A stretch of DNA of 64,000 nucleotides from Lewinella sp. IMCC34183 (GCF_003390915.1 NZ_QMEM01000002.1:124001-188000), one strand, 5' to 3'. Counted from the stretch's first letter, positions 17,010 to 25,373 are shown. The notes: generated from the letters alone by a model not told the origin. Numbers and translations are program-made.

Positions 17010-17324
17010 CTAGCTTCGGGGGGGTTGGATGTCGGACGCCGCGGCCAGGAGGGGGGTCCAGATTGGCGTACAGTCGGGGCGGGTTTGCCCGGCGGGGGGC
17101 AGCGGGAGCACGACGGGGGCGACCGGGGCGGAACCGAAAACAGTCACGACGGTACCGCAGCAGGCGCAACTACAGAGGGGGGTGCAGTCGTCGTGGTCCG
17201 CGGGGGCGTCGTTCTCGTGGTGGGCGTCACTGCCCGTCACCACGTCGTTGGCGGCCAGGTCCTGGCACGGGAACAGCGACAGAACGACAAGCAACAGGGC
17301 CATAAAAAGGGCGGGCAGGCGCAT
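17010..17324 (-). CDS. DUF6660-like Cys/His-rich exported protein
   Basis: 104 residues. An N-terminal hydrophobic segment (residues 3-18) is followed by a FPCQD motif, a His/Asp patch (DAHHENDAPADHDD) and CTPLCSCACCG. This layout fits a short Bacteroidota family found beside CusA-type pumps (DUF6660); the match is from memory. Probably a periplasmic or membrane-attached metal-binding accessory, feeding metal to the pump. It lies 60 bp upstream of the CusA gene on the same strand. The ATG at 17324 is used because upstream codons encode non-family sequence that runs into the palindromic repeats. Confidence 0.75.
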   Translation of the reverse strand: MRLPALFMALLLVVLSLFPCQDLAANDVVTGSDAHHENDAPADHDDCTPLCSCACCGTVVTVFGSAPVAPVVLPLPPAGQTRPDCTPIWTPLLAAASDIQPPRS

Positions 17325-17370
17325 ACGCAGGGAATACGCCCGGGCGGGGGGATTGGTTGAGCGGGGGATG

Positions 17371-17399
17371 CACATCGGATGTGCAGCACATCCGATGTC
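17371..17399. repeat. 13-bp palindromic element, two units (inverted pair)
   Basis: CACATCGGATGTG at 17371 and CACATCCGATGTC at 17387, separated by CAG. Located in the divergent gap between the DUF6660-like and DUF6503-like genes, 46 and 60 bp from their start codons. Confidence 0.95.
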
Positions 17400-17459
17400 G
17401 ACTCCGCGCAGCCGCGAACCTACTCCCCTACCCCGCTGTCTCCCTGAAAACCCCCGCCC

Positions 17460-18335
17460 ATGCGTTACCTGCCCCTGCTCGCGCTGCTGTTTTGCCTTGC
17501 CTGTACGTCGGAACCGAAATCGAGCGCCCCATCTGACGACGGCACCGCCCAGGAAGCCGGTTCCCCCTACGCCGACCGGATCGAAGCGGCCTACGAACGC
17601 CTGGAAGCCGACACCGCCGGCCGGCGGGTGCTGCTCGCCATCGAGGCCCACGGTGGATTGGAAGCGTGGTACGGAAACGGCCCACTCTACTACCACTTCA
17701 ATTATCAGCCCCTCGACGACGGCTCCCCCCGCAATACCCTGGCCTACAACGACTACGTGAACAGCCGTGCCGTGCACCTGCTGGCTACCGATACGACGCA
17801 GCGGTTCGGTTTTGACGGTACGGAAGCTTGGTCCACCACGGGCGAGCGGATCGACGGCATGAGCCCCCGGTTCTGGTCGCTTACGCCCTACTACTTCGTA
17901 GGCCTGCCCTTCGTACTGGCGGACGCCGGCATCATCCTGGATACCCTGTCCCCCGCCTCCCTCGATGGCACGACGTACGACATGGTCCGCGTGACCTACG
18001 AAAGCGGTACCGGCGACGCCGACGGCGATTACTACGTGCTCTACCTCAACCCGGATACCGGACAGCTGGATGCCCTACGGTACGTAGTATCCTACCCCGG
18101 CTACTTCCCAAACGGCGGCCATACGCCGGAAAAACTGATGCAACTCACCGGCAAGACCAAGGTCGACGGCGTCACCCTGCCCACCGGCTACGCCACTAAC
18201 TACTGGAACGACGGCGACCCCGGTGAGCGCGTGACCGATATTCAAGTCACCGACTACGCCTTCCGGCCGGAGCTCGGCGGTGACTTCTTCGCGATGCCCG
18301 ATTCCGCGCGTACCTTCAACGACTTGCCGCAGTAG
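17460..18335 (+). CDS. DUF6503-like lipoprotein
   Basis: 291 residues. A lipoprotein signal ends at Cys15 (CLAC). The mature part begins with a low-complexity linker and an AYERLEADTAG helix, followed by LLAIEAHGGLEAWYGNGPLYYHF and many beta strands with aromatic residues. This resembles the LolA-like/DUF6503 outer-membrane lipoproteins of Bacteroidota, whose function is unknown. It is divergent from the metal pump genes and lies upstream of the CPA1 antiporter, separated by a palindrome pair. Confidence 0.75.
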   Translation: MRYLPLLALLFCLACTSEPKSSAPSDDGTAQEAGSPYADRIEAAYERLEADTAGRRVLLAIEAHGGLEAWYGNGPLYYHFNYQPLDDGSPRNTLAYNDYVNSRAVHLLATDTTQRFGFDGTEAWSTTGERIDGMSPRFWSLTPYYFVGLPFVLADAGIILDTLSPASLDGTTYDMVRVTYESGTGDADGDYYVLYLNPDTGQLDALRYVVSYPGYFPNGGHTPEKLMQLTGKTKVDGVTLPTGYATNYWNDGDPGERVTDIQVTDYAFRPELGGDFFAMPDSARTFNDLPQ

Positions 18336-18341
18336 CCTTTG

Positions 18342-18370
18342 CACATCGGATGTCCTGGACATCCGATGTG
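18342..18370. repeat. 13-bp palindromic element, two units (inverted pair)
   Basis: CACATCGGATGTC at 18342 and GACATCCGATGTG at 18358, separated by CTG. It fills nearly all of the 56-bp gap between two same-strand genes, 6 bp after the first stop and 21 bp before the antiporter ATG. Confidence 0.95.
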
Positions 18371-18391
18371 CGTGTTCCCAAAACGCCCCGT

Positions 18392-19666
18392 ATGGATATT
18401 TTTCACCTGTTCGCCATCCTCGTCGTCTTCACGGCCGTATTTAGCTACCTGAATACCCGCTTTCTTCAGATCCCGGCTACCATCGGGCTGTTCGTGGCCG
18501 GGACCCTTTTTTCCGTGGTCGTCCTGATCGTCGGGCATTTTTACCCGGAGGTAATTGCGTACGACCGCCAGGTCTTGGAACAGATCGACTTTTCGGAATT
18601 CCTGCTCGAGGGCATCCTGAGCTTTCTGTTGTTTGCCGGCGCCATCAACCTGGATCCCGAGGAGCTAAAGGCCCAACGCGGCCCCATTCTCCTTTCCGCC
18701 TTCGGCGCCACGCTGCTGTCGGCCACGCTGGTGGGCGGGCTCACCTACTACGTGCTGCAGCTGTTGGGTACGCCGATACCCTTCCTGCACGCCCTGATCT
18801 TCGGAGCGCTTATCTCTCCGACGGACCCGGTGGCTACCCTCGGCATACTGGAGCACACCTCTATATCCGAGTCGCTCAAGACCAAGATCGCCGGCGAGAG
18901 CCTCTTCAACGACGGACTGGGCTACGTGGCCTTCCTGATCCTGACCCGGATTGCCGTGCCGGTCCCCGGGGCGGAGGAAATTACTGCCTGGTCTGTCGGT
19001 TTAATCTTCGTGCAGGAAGTGTTCGGGGCGGTGGTGCTCGGGTACCTGCTGGGGAAAATGGTGTCCTTCGCCCTTTCCACCATCGACAATTACCAGACGG
19101 AGGTGCTCATCACCCTCGCGATGGTACTCGGGGGCTACACGCTGGCTAATTCGTTGCACATCTCCGGCCCGCTGACCGTCGTGATCGGCGGCATTGCCCT
19201 CGTCCGGGGGGTCGACGACCGGCAGGCCGTTTCCGATACGACGCAGGATTACCTCGTCAAGTTCTGGGAACTCGTTGACGAGCTGCTGAACGCGGTGCTG
19301 TTCCTCCTGATCGGGCTATTCATCCTGCAGGTAGAATTCCACTGGTTCATTTTCGTAGCCGGTATCATCGCGATCCCGATCGTGGTGCTTTCCCGCTTCG
19401 TATCCCTCAAACTGCTGATCGAGTCCGTCAAGCGGCGCTTCCCCTTCGAGCGCCACGCGGCCACCATCATGACCTGGGGCGGCCTGCGCGGCGGTATCTC
19501 CATCGCGCTGGCGCTGAGCCTGGCACCGGAGATCAGCAAGGACCTGATCCTCGGCATCACCTACATCGTGGTGCTCTTCTCGATCGTGGTGCAGGGACTG
19601 ACCCTGCAGGGCTTGGTGAAGAAACTGGAAGACGAAACCCACGAGACACCGGCAACCGGCGCATAA
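18392..19666 (+). CDS. CPA1-family sodium/proton antiporter
   Basis: 424 residues with about twelve membrane helices. CPA1 (NhaP/NHE) marks are FGALISPTDPVATLGIL, GESLFNDGLGYVAF with the paired Asn-Asp ion site, and MTWGGLRGGISIALAL near the C-terminus. It exchanges Na+ or K+ for H+ at the inner membrane, which fits a marine organism. The ATG at 18392 is used because the longer reading from 18350 begins inside the palindromic repeat. It ends convergently, 32 bp from the esterase stop. Confidence 0.94.
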   Translation: MDIFHLFAILVVFTAVFSYLNTRFLQIPATIGLFVAGTLFSVVVLIVGHFYPEVIAYDRQVLEQIDFSEFLLEGILSFLLFAGAINLDPEELKAQRGPILLSAFGATLLSATLVGGLTYYVLQLLGTPIPFLHALIFGALISPTDPVATLGILEHTSISESLKTKIAGESLFNDGLGYVAFLILTRIAVPVPGAEEITAWSVGLIFVQEVFGAVVLGYLLGKMVSFALSTIDNYQTEVLITLAMVLGGYTLANSLHISGPLTVVIGGIALVRGVDDRQAVSDTTQDYLVKFWELVDELLNAVLFLLIGLFILQVEFHWFIFVAGIIAIPIVVLSRFVSLKLLIESVKRRFPFERHAATIMTWGGLRGGISIALALSLAPEISKDLILGITYIVVLFSIVVQGLTLQGLVKKLEDETHETPATGA

Positions 19667-19698
19667 GTGGGGTAGATCGTCACGGCTGCCCGGTAATG

Positions 19699-20580
19699 TC
19701 AGTTGCGCGGACGCAACGAGCCGTTCGTCTCCAGCACCTTGCGGAAGAACAGTACGTGATAGGGCAGGGAGTTGCTCCAGTAGGGCCAGGAATGTCCGCC
19801 CGGGCGCTCCGAGTAGTCGTGTGGCGTGCCGTTGAATACCAGCCGCCGGTGGAGCTCGCGGTTGGGCTCGATCAGAAAATCATCCACTCCGCAGTCGAAG
19901 ATCAGGGCCACGTCGTTGGCCTGCATGCTATCGGCGTAGGAGAGCACGTTCGCTTCCCGGTAGACCTCCCGGCCGCCCTCCTTCGGACCCAGTATGCGTG
20001 CGAAGGAGCGGCCCACATCCTCGGTAGCCTGCGGGGGCAAGTTCCAGCCCGCCATATCCGGATTCAGGGCACCACTCATGCTGCCGGCCGCGCAGAACAG
20101 GTCGGGGTGCCGGGCCGAGAGGTAGAGGGAGCCGTAACCGCCCATGGAGAGCCCCGTAACCACCCGGCCCTCCCGCCTCGCGATCGTCTTGTACCGCCGG
20201 TCGATGGTGCCGATCACTTCCTGGGTGATGTAGGTCTCGAACTGGCTGTCTTCCAGCACCGGGCTGTCCAGGTAGTAGCTGAACCACTCCCCTTCCGGCA
20301 TCACGATGATGAGGTGATTTTCGTCAGCGAGCCGGGTCAGCATAGCCGGCTCCGGCAACTTGAGGATCCAGTCGTCGAAGTGCCCGAGCCCTCCGTGCAA
20401 CAGGTAAAGGACCGGATGCGCTCCCCCCTCCGTTTTGTAGGAGTCGGGCAGGATAACGACGGCTTTGTAGTCCTTGCCCATGACGGTGCTGGGAACCTGA
20501 ATGGTGTCGACCGTCGCGGCGGTAGCGGTAGCCCCAAACAGCAAAAGACAGAATAGCAAACTCGGGATACGGGGGATCAT
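19699..20580 (-). CDS. Secreted esterase, alpha/beta-hydrolase (esterase D type)
   Basis: 293 residues with a signal peptide (about residues 1-22). The layout fits putative esterases of the EstD/FrmB type: YLLHGGLGHFDDW as the oxyanion loop, nucleophile Ser145 in GLSMGGYGS, an acid in FDCGVDDFL, and the His in RPGGHSWPYW. Similar proteins are feruloyl or acetyl esterases in polysaccharide breakdown, but the substrate cannot be told. It lies downstream of the GH2 gene, on the same strand with a 74-bp gap that contains an 8-bp-stem hairpin. Confidence 0.92.
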   Translation of the reverse strand: MIPRIPSLLFCLLLFGATATAATVDTIQVPSTVMGKDYKAVVILPDSYKTEGGAHPVLYLLHGGLGHFDDWILKLPEPAMLTRLADENHLIIVMPEGEWFSYYLDSPVLEDSQFETYITQEVIGTIDRRYKTIARREGRVVTGLSMGGYGSLYLSARHPDLFCAAGSMSGALNPDMAGWNLPPQATEDVGRSFARILGPKEGGREVYREANVLSYADSMQANDVALIFDCGVDDFLIEPNRELHRRLVFNGTPHDYSERPGGHSWPYWSNSLPYHVLFFRKVLETNGSLRPRN

Positions 20581-20606
20581 AACATCAGTTTGCAGTAAGG
20601 TATAAC

Positions 20607-20627
20607 ATTGTCTCGAAAAGAGACAAT
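20607..20627 (-). terminator. Hairpin between GH2 and esterase genes
   Basis: Perfect 8-bp arms ATTGTCTC/GAGACAAT around a 5-nt loop, 28 bp after the GH2 stop and 26 bp before the esterase start. It lacks a long T-run, so it may be a weak terminator, an mRNA-stability element or an operator. Confidence 0.4.
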
Positions 20628-20654
20628 ACGGATTCCCGGCCGCTCCGCTCCGCC

Positions 20655-22946
20655 CTATTCCGTGCCGAATAACCCCAGGTCGAAGGATAGATTTCTACGA
20701 TCCTCTACCCCCTTCACCCGTACCGTGATGGTGTTCTCGCCCTTTTCCAGCTGCCCCAGCGCGTCGTCGATGCGCCGGACGGTATAGTGTCCGAAACCAC
20801 CGCCGCCCACGGGCACGTCCAGCACTTCCTTTCCGTTGAGGAATACGGTGAAGTCCACGCTGCCGTTGACGTATTCGGCGTAGAGGTGGGTGGGGGTCCG
20901 GTCCGCGCGAAAGGTCCGGGTGAGGTAAAGCGTCCGTTCGGGATTCCAGCCGTTGCCCCGGGGCTGGAAGAAGTCGGCGTAGGTAGCAAAGGGACCGTTT
21001 ACGGTGCGCAGGTTGGCGGTCTGCGGCAGCGTACCGCCGGTCAGTAACTGCCCATCTTCCGAGGTGGTCATTTGCCAGCGTTGCGGCGCGTGTTCCGACT
21101 TGTCCAGTAGCGACAGGCGGCGGGGCGCGGGTGCGTAGAGTTCCTCGAACAGCCTGGGAGCGGTGACGGTATCCAGCTTCAGCACCTCGCGGTCGTAGGT
21201 CATCAGGCCGTTCACTTCCCCTTCCACGTCGGTAGTCTGGGTATAGACGGCCGCGGAAAGCCCTTCGGCACGCAGCCCGGCCAGGCCCTCAATCAGGGTT
21301 TTGAACCCCCCATTGAGCTCCTCCTGGTTGGTGAAGCTCTGGTAGCCCCAGTTGCGCTTGTTCCACCAGAGGTGATCCTCGACAACCAGTCCCAATCCGC
21401 CGAACTCGCCCAGTACCGAGGCGCGGTCTTCTTCCGGAGCTTCCATGCCGGGTCCCGGATACAGGTGGGCATCGTACATATCGCCGGCGCCGCGGTCGGT
21501 CCAGCCGCTCGGGGCATCGACCAGGCGCGTGGGGTCGTAGCTCCTGGTCCAGTCGGCGATCCGCTCCGTATCGTACTGCCCCCACCCCTCGTTGAAGGGG
21601 ACCCACACGACGATGCTGGGGAAATTATAGTAGGCATCGATCATCTCGCGGTACTCCCGCTCGAAGTGTATGCGGTCGGCGAAGGGCTGTTGGGCGTCGG
21701 TGGCGGCTTCGGGCGATACACCCGTCCGGTCGTTGATGTAGCCGCTGGGCATATCCTGCCACACCAGCACGCCCAGGGTATCGCAGGCGTGGTAGAAGGT
21801 AGCGGGCTCGGTCTTTACGTGCTTGCGCAGCATGTTGAAGCCCCACTTTTTGGTCATCTTGATGTCAAAGACCATCGCTTCCGGCGTCGGGGCGGTGTAC
21901 AGGCCGTCCGGCCACCACCCCTGATCGAGGGGACCGAACTGGAAATAGGGCTGATCGTTGAGCAGCATGACGGTGTGGCCGTTGGCGTCCTTGCCCAGCG
22001 AAATCTTCCGCATCCCCGTGTAGCTGCCTACCGCATCTAGGGCAGTAGCCCCGTCCAGCAGCCGCACCGAGACCCCGTAGCGGTAGGGGTCTTCCGGCGA
22101 CCACAGGTGTACGTCTGGCAAGGTTACCCGGCCGGCACCCAGCCGACTCCCGGCGGGGAGGTCGATATCCGTAGTTGCCACTTCGCGACCCGTGGCGTCC
22201 GTGATGGTCACCCTTGCGCTGCGGTCCGCGGTGAGCCCGGAAGTGTGGACCACTACGTCCACGGCGGAAGCATCGACATTCGGGGTGATTTTCAGATCGG
22301 TGAGGTGTTCCCGGGGAACTACCTCCGTCCAAACCGTCTGCCAGATGCCGGTGACGGGCGTGTAGAAGATGCCCCCCGGCGCGTTGACCTGTTTGCCGCG
22401 GGGTTGCAGGCCAGCGTCCGTTGGGTCCCAGACGCGCAGGCTCAGCACCTGCGTCCCCCGCCCCGTTAGAAAGGGAGTGACATCGAAACTAAAGGGTACA
22501 TAGCCGCCCTCGTGCCCCCCCACCACTTCGCCGTTGAGGTAGACCGTGGCGCGGAAATCCACCGCGCCGAAGTGCAGCAGCAGCCGATCGCCGTTACCGA
22601 GGCGTGGCGCGGGAAACTCCCGGCGATACCAGAGGTACTGCTCTTCGCCGACCAGCTTTTTGACGCCGCTCAGACTAGACTCCACGGCGAACGGGACCAG
22701 TATCGTACCGTCGTAACGCCGGGGGGGAGTAGATTGGGAGAGGGGGGTGATGGCGTATTCCCATTCCCCGTTCAGGTTGGTCCACTCGCCGCGGGTCATC
22801 TGGGGGCGGGGGTACACGTCCCAGGGCTGGTCGCGGTCGACGCGGTCGGTCCAGGGGGTGGAGAGTTCGAAATCCAGTACGTCCGGCTCCTGGGCACACA
22901 GCGCGAGGGAGAACAGGACAAGGAACAGGCTAAGGGAGGTACGCAT
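20655..22946 (-). CDS. Glycoside hydrolase family 2 protein
   Basis: 763 residues with a signal peptide ending near LCAQ. Domain order is a sugar-binding jelly-roll (YLNGEVVGGHEGGYVPFSFD), an Ig-like GH2 domain, a TIM barrel and a C-terminal jelly-roll (YVNGSVDFTVFLNGKEV). The acid/base is Glu453 in PFNEGWGQYD, and the nucleophile is probably Glu514 in LGEFGG. Family activities include beta-galactosidase, beta-mannosidase and beta-glucuronidase; the specificity is not clear. The ATG at 22946 is chosen because it starts the signal peptide. It is likely periplasmic and may form a catabolic unit with the esterase downstream. Confidence 0.94.
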   Translation of the reverse strand: MRTSLSLFLVLFSLALCAQEPDVLDFELSTPWTDRVDRDQPWDVYPRPQMTRGEWTNLNGEWEYAITPLSQSTPPRRYDGTILVPFAVESSLSGVKKLVGEEQYLWYRREFPAPRLGNGDRLLLHFGAVDFRATVYLNGEVVGGHEGGYVPFSFDVTPFLTGRGTQVLSLRVWDPTDAGLQPRGKQVNAPGGIFYTPVTGIWQTVWTEVVPREHLTDLKITPNVDASAVDVVVHTSGLTADRSARVTITDATGREVATTDIDLPAGSRLGAGRVTLPDVHLWSPEDPYRYGVSVRLLDGATALDAVGSYTGMRKISLGKDANGHTVMLLNDQPYFQFGPLDQGWWPDGLYTAPTPEAMVFDIKMTKKWGFNMLRKHVKTEPATFYHACDTLGVLVWQDMPSGYINDRTGVSPEAATDAQQPFADRIHFEREYREMIDAYYNFPSIVVWVPFNEGWGQYDTERIADWTRSYDPTRLVDAPSGWTDRGAGDMYDAHLYPGPGMEAPEEDRASVLGEFGGLGLVVEDHLWWNKRNWGYQSFTNQEELNGGFKTLIEGLAGLRAEGLSAAVYTQTTDVEGEVNGLMTYDREVLKLDTVTAPRLFEELYAPAPRRLSLLDKSEHAPQRWQMTTSEDGQLLTGGTLPQTANLRTVNGPFATYADFFQPRGNGWNPERTLYLTRTFRADRTPTHLYAEYVNGSVDFTVFLNGKEVLDVPVGGGGFGHYTVRRIDDALGQLEKGENTITVRVKGVEDRRNLSFDLGLFGTE

Positions 22947-22961
22947 GATTAGTGGGTCGAC

Positions 22962-22980
22962 TTGGTGTACCACCAATATA
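22962..22980 (-). promoter_or_regulatory. Candidate operator/promoter upstream of GH2 gene
   Basis: TTGGTG-TAC-CACCAA inverted repeat (22962-22976) lies 15 bp upstream of the GH2 start. On the minus strand it runs into TATATTGG, one mismatch from the Bacteroidota -7 consensus TAnnTTTG. No good -33 element was found. Suggests a repressor site over the promoter; inference only. Confidence 0.3.
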
Positions 22981-23006
22981 GGTACCCGCCCGTCGGGGAT
23001 GCCTCC

Positions 23007-23645
23007 CTAGTCGCAGCCCAGGGAGCGGGTACCCTGCTGGGGGCTGAATCCGTCCTGGTCGTAGATCACCCGGCCTTCGCCCTCTTCGATCCAGGTGCCG
23101 TTGGGGTTGCCGTTGTTGTCCAGCATGAAGTTGGCAAAGTGCAGGTTGTTGATGCCTCCTTCGGTCAGCTCTCCGGAGATCACGTGCACGAGGGTCGCCT
23201 CTGTCCCGAAGTATTCACTGTCCACTTCGACAAACACCGAGAAGGAGCAGTCGTCGCCGACGATGAAACTGCCGAGGCCGCTACCCGTTTCACCGCCGTT
23301 GCGGTAGTCGACCTTGAGGGTCAGTTCCTCGCTGTCCTGGTCGGAGAAAGTGACGTAATAGTCACTGAAGTTCATACCGGGTGTATCGCCCGGGCGGTTG
23401 CTTTCCAGCAGTATGAATGCGCTGGCGAGGTAGGTTTCCTCGATGTCCGGCGGGTTGGTGCCGCCGTTGATCGGCATCCCGAGCGTCTCCATCTCATCCA
23501 GGATGCTCTGGGGTACGAGGTCGGTGATGTCGCGGGTGAGTCCGTCCTCGTTGGTCGTGGGGCCGAACTTGTCCTTTTTGCAGCCGGGCAGGGCCAGCAG
23601 TCCGATGCAAACGAAGAGGAGTGAGGGGAAATAGCGTGTAGTCAT
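23007..23645 (-). CDS. Hypothetical lipoprotein
   Basis: 212 residues. A lipoprotein signal ends at Cys22 (LPGC), followed by KKDKFGPTTNEDGLTRDITDLVP and a beta-rich domain with two further Cys (DDCSFSVF and the C-terminal SLGCD) that could form a disulfide. Probably outer-membrane anchored. No family is recognised. It lies 61 bp upstream of the GH2 gene, on the same strand, and may be expressed with it. Confidence 0.8.
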   Translation of the reverse strand: MTTRYFPSLLFVCIGLLALPGCKKDKFGPTTNEDGLTRDITDLVPQSILDEMETLGMPINGGTNPPDIEETYLASAFILLESNRPGDTPGMNFSDYYVTFSDQDSEELTLKVDYRNGGETGSGLGSFIVGDDCSFSVFVEVDSEYFGTEATLVHVISGELTEGGINNLHFANFMLDNNGNPNGTWIEEGEGRVIYDQDGFSPQQGTRSLGCD

Positions 23646-23743
23646 AGTGGGAGTTGTTTACTGCGACCGCTGCGGGAGCGGCGTTACCCATTTATCACTT
23701 ACCCCGGTTTGGTAACCGCCGGTTTGAGGTTTTTTGTCCAGAC

Positions 23744-23772
23744 CACATCGGATGTCCGGGACATCCGATGTC
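23744..23772. repeat. 13-bp palindromic element, two units (inverted pair)
   Basis: CACATCGGATGTC at 23744 and GACATCCGATGTC at 23760, separated by CGG. Located 10 bp downstream of the NUDIX gene stop and 98 bp upstream of the lipoprotein gene. It is the last intergenic copy in the window. Confidence 0.95.
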
Positions 23773-23782
23773 GTCGGGAGCA

Positions 23783-24352
23783 TCACCGCAGGAAGAGCTG
23801 CTGCAGCAATACGATCGTCTTGGCATCACGTACCTCGCCCCGCTCCAGCATATTGCGGGCCCGGTCGTACGTGACCTCAAGGACCTCGATCTCTTCCTGC
23901 TCCTCGGCGAGACCGCCGCCCCGGGCCACCCGGTCCTCCGGCCGGTACCGGGCGAGAAAGAAGTGCAGTACCTCGGCGACGGAGCCGGGGGAGGTGTAGG
24001 CTTCGTATATCTTCTCCATCTCGCCTACCCGGTAGCCGGTTTCTTCCAGTACCTCCTTGCGGATGCAGGTTTCCGGGTCCAGCTCATCCAGGATACCCGC
24101 GCAGGCCTCGACCACGAACCCATCTGGATTACCGTTCACGAAGGTCGGCAGGCGGAACTGCCGGGTCAGGATCACCGTCCTGCGCTCCGGATCGTACAGA
24201 AGGATGGCGGCACCGTTGCCTCGGTCGTAGGCTTCCCGTTCCTGGCGTTCCCACTTGCCGTCGCGACGCAGGTAGTCAAAGGTGTACTTCTTCAGGGTGT
24301 ACCAGTTGTCGGATAGCAGTTTCCAACTGACGTTGCGAATGCGGTCATGCAT
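23783..24352 (-). CDS. NUDIX hydrolase, NudK / ADP-ribose pyrophosphatase type
   Basis: 189 residues. The Nudix box spans residues ~84-107 (GILDELDPE, then KEVLEETGY). The layout (WKLLSDNWYTLKKYTFDY at the N-terminus, SPGSVAEVLHFFLA after the box, and the final helix DAKTIVLLQQL) fits the NudK/ADP-ribose pyrophosphatase subfamily, which hydrolyses nucleoside-diphosphate sugars such as GDP-mannose. Its start overlaps the DUF4406-like gene by 8 bp, so the two are co-translated. Confidence 0.92.
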   Translation of the reverse strand: MHDRIRNVSWKLLSDNWYTLKKYTFDYLRRDGKWERQEREAYDRGNGAAILLYDPERRTVILTRQFRLPTFVNGNPDGFVVEACAGILDELDPETCIRKEVLEETGYRVGEMEKIYEAYTSPGSVAEVLHFFLARYRPEDRVARGGGLAEEQEEIEVLEVTYDRARNMLERGEVRDAKTIVLLQQLFLR

Positions 24353-24701
24353 CGGCCGGGGGGATTTCGTCGAGCGAAAAGTAGACCGGCAGGCCCAGGC
24401 TACGGGCGACCTCCACGTCCTGGTCCGCTCCCCGCGAATCTCCGGGTATGCGCAGGACCGCTCCGCAACTCCGCAGCAGGCGGTGGGCTACCGGGTAGGA
24501 TTCGTCGTAGACGGCGTCGCCCACTCGTTCCAACCCCGCGAGCTTCATCAGCGGCAGGGCTACCCACTCGCCGATGATGGGCACGTGACCCCGCCGGTAT
24601 ACGGGAAGGGCGTAGGACTGCAGGCGGTCGAGGTTCTGCCGGATCAGGCCGGGATCGTCGCTGGTCCCGCCGCGGTAGGGTCCGGATATCATGATCATCA
24701 T
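24345..24701 (-). CDS. DUF4406-like nucleoside deoxyribosyltransferase-fold protein
   Basis: 118 residues. MISGPYRGG at the start, then NLDRLQSYALPVYRRGHVPIIGEWV and a C-terminal GADQDVEVARSLGLPVYFSLDEI, which is the pattern of DUF4406/nucleoside 2-deoxyribosyltransferase-like folds. The SRGADQD segment carries the likely catalytic acid. The function is unclear, but the overlap with the NUDIX gene suggests nucleotide-sugar or nucleoside clean-up. Two ATGs in a row (24701, 24698) leave the start open by one codon. Confidence 0.8.
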   Translation of the reverse strand: MMIMISGPYRGGTSDDPGLIRQNLDRLQSYALPVYRRGHVPIIGEWVALPLMKLAGLERVGDAVYDESYPVAHRLLRSCGAVLRIPGDSRGADQDVEVARSLGLPVYFSLDEIPPADA

Positions 24702-24758
24702 GGTCGTATCGTTTGGACCAAAGGTCAGTCCCGCCGATTGGAAAACCCTTAATCTACC

Positions 24759-25340
24759 TTAAGGATTCTGCCCCGCGGCTTCCCGCCGCAGCGTGCTCAG
24801 AACTTTCGGGCTGATGCCCAGATAAGAAGCGATGTGCTTCTGGGAGACCTTCTGGTCCAGGTCGGGATACCGCTCCGTCAGGCGGCGGTACCGCTCGGCG
24901 GCCGGCAGGGAAATCGCCTCCTGCACCCGTACCTGCTCCCGGATATAGCCCCCTTGCATAAGGAGCCGGAAGTACCGTTCGAACTTTGGCATAACCTCAA
25001 ACAAGCGGTCGTAGTCCGTCCGGCTGATCATCCAATACTCCGTATCCTCCAGCGCCTCGATGGTCGTTTGGGACGGCAAGTTGTTGATGAAGCAGTTCAT
25101 GTCGGTCAGCCACCAGTCGGCAAAGGCGAACATCACCGTCAGCCGCTTCCCGCTGTCGGTAGTGTAGTAGCAGCCCAGGGAGCCGCGTTGAATGAACCAT
25201 AGCGTAGCACAGCGATCGCCCGCGCGCAGGAGTACTTCCCGGCGCCGTACGCTACCGGACCGCAGGAAACCGGCCAATGTGGTCGTTTCCCTGCGGTCCA
25301 GCGTCACGTGACGCCCGATGTTGGCGAGTAGCAGCTCCAT
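24759..25340 (-). CDS. Crp/Fnr-family transcriptional regulator
   Basis: 193 residues. The N-terminal ~115 residues form a cyclic-nucleotide-binding-like beta-barrel (LLRAGDRCATLWFIQRGSLGCYY), and the C-terminus has a short helix-turn-helix with QKHIASYLGISPKVLSTLRR. The usual arginine/glutamate phosphate-binding set of CRP is not evident, so the effector is unknown. Bacteroidota have many such Crp-like proteins. It lies just downstream of the first giant gene, with an 8-bp-stem hairpin between. Confidence 0.93.
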   Translation of the reverse strand: MELLLANIGRHVTLDRRETTTLAGFLRSGSVRRREVLLRAGDRCATLWFIQRGSLGCYYTTDSGKRLTVMFAFADWWLTDMNCFINNLPSQTTIEALEDTEYWMISRTDYDRLFEVMPKFERYFRLLMQGGYIREQVRVQEAISLPAAERYRRLTERYPDLDQKVSQKHIASYLGISPKVLSTLRREAAGQNP

Positions 25341-25347
25341 GGATAGG

Positions 25348-25368
25348 TTGTCCGGTTTACCCGGACAA
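25348..25368 (-). terminator. Hairpin between giant gene 1 and the Crp/Fnr gene
   Basis: Perfect 8-bp arms TTGTCCGG/CCGGACAA around a 5-nt loop. It starts 5 bp after the giant-gene stop and ends 7 bp before the regulator's start codon. No T-run follows; it could be a terminator or an autoregulatory operator. Confidence 0.45.
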
Positions 25369-25373
25369 GGTAC

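Noticed and set aside
9945-17399. All palindrome pairs as transcription terminators
   Set aside because: Those at 9945 and 17371 lie between divergent genes, upstream of both, and no T-runs follow.
6561-23772. CRISPR array
   Set aside because: Units are only 13 bp with 3-bp spacers, spread over many gaps; there are no unique 30-bp spacers and no cas genes.
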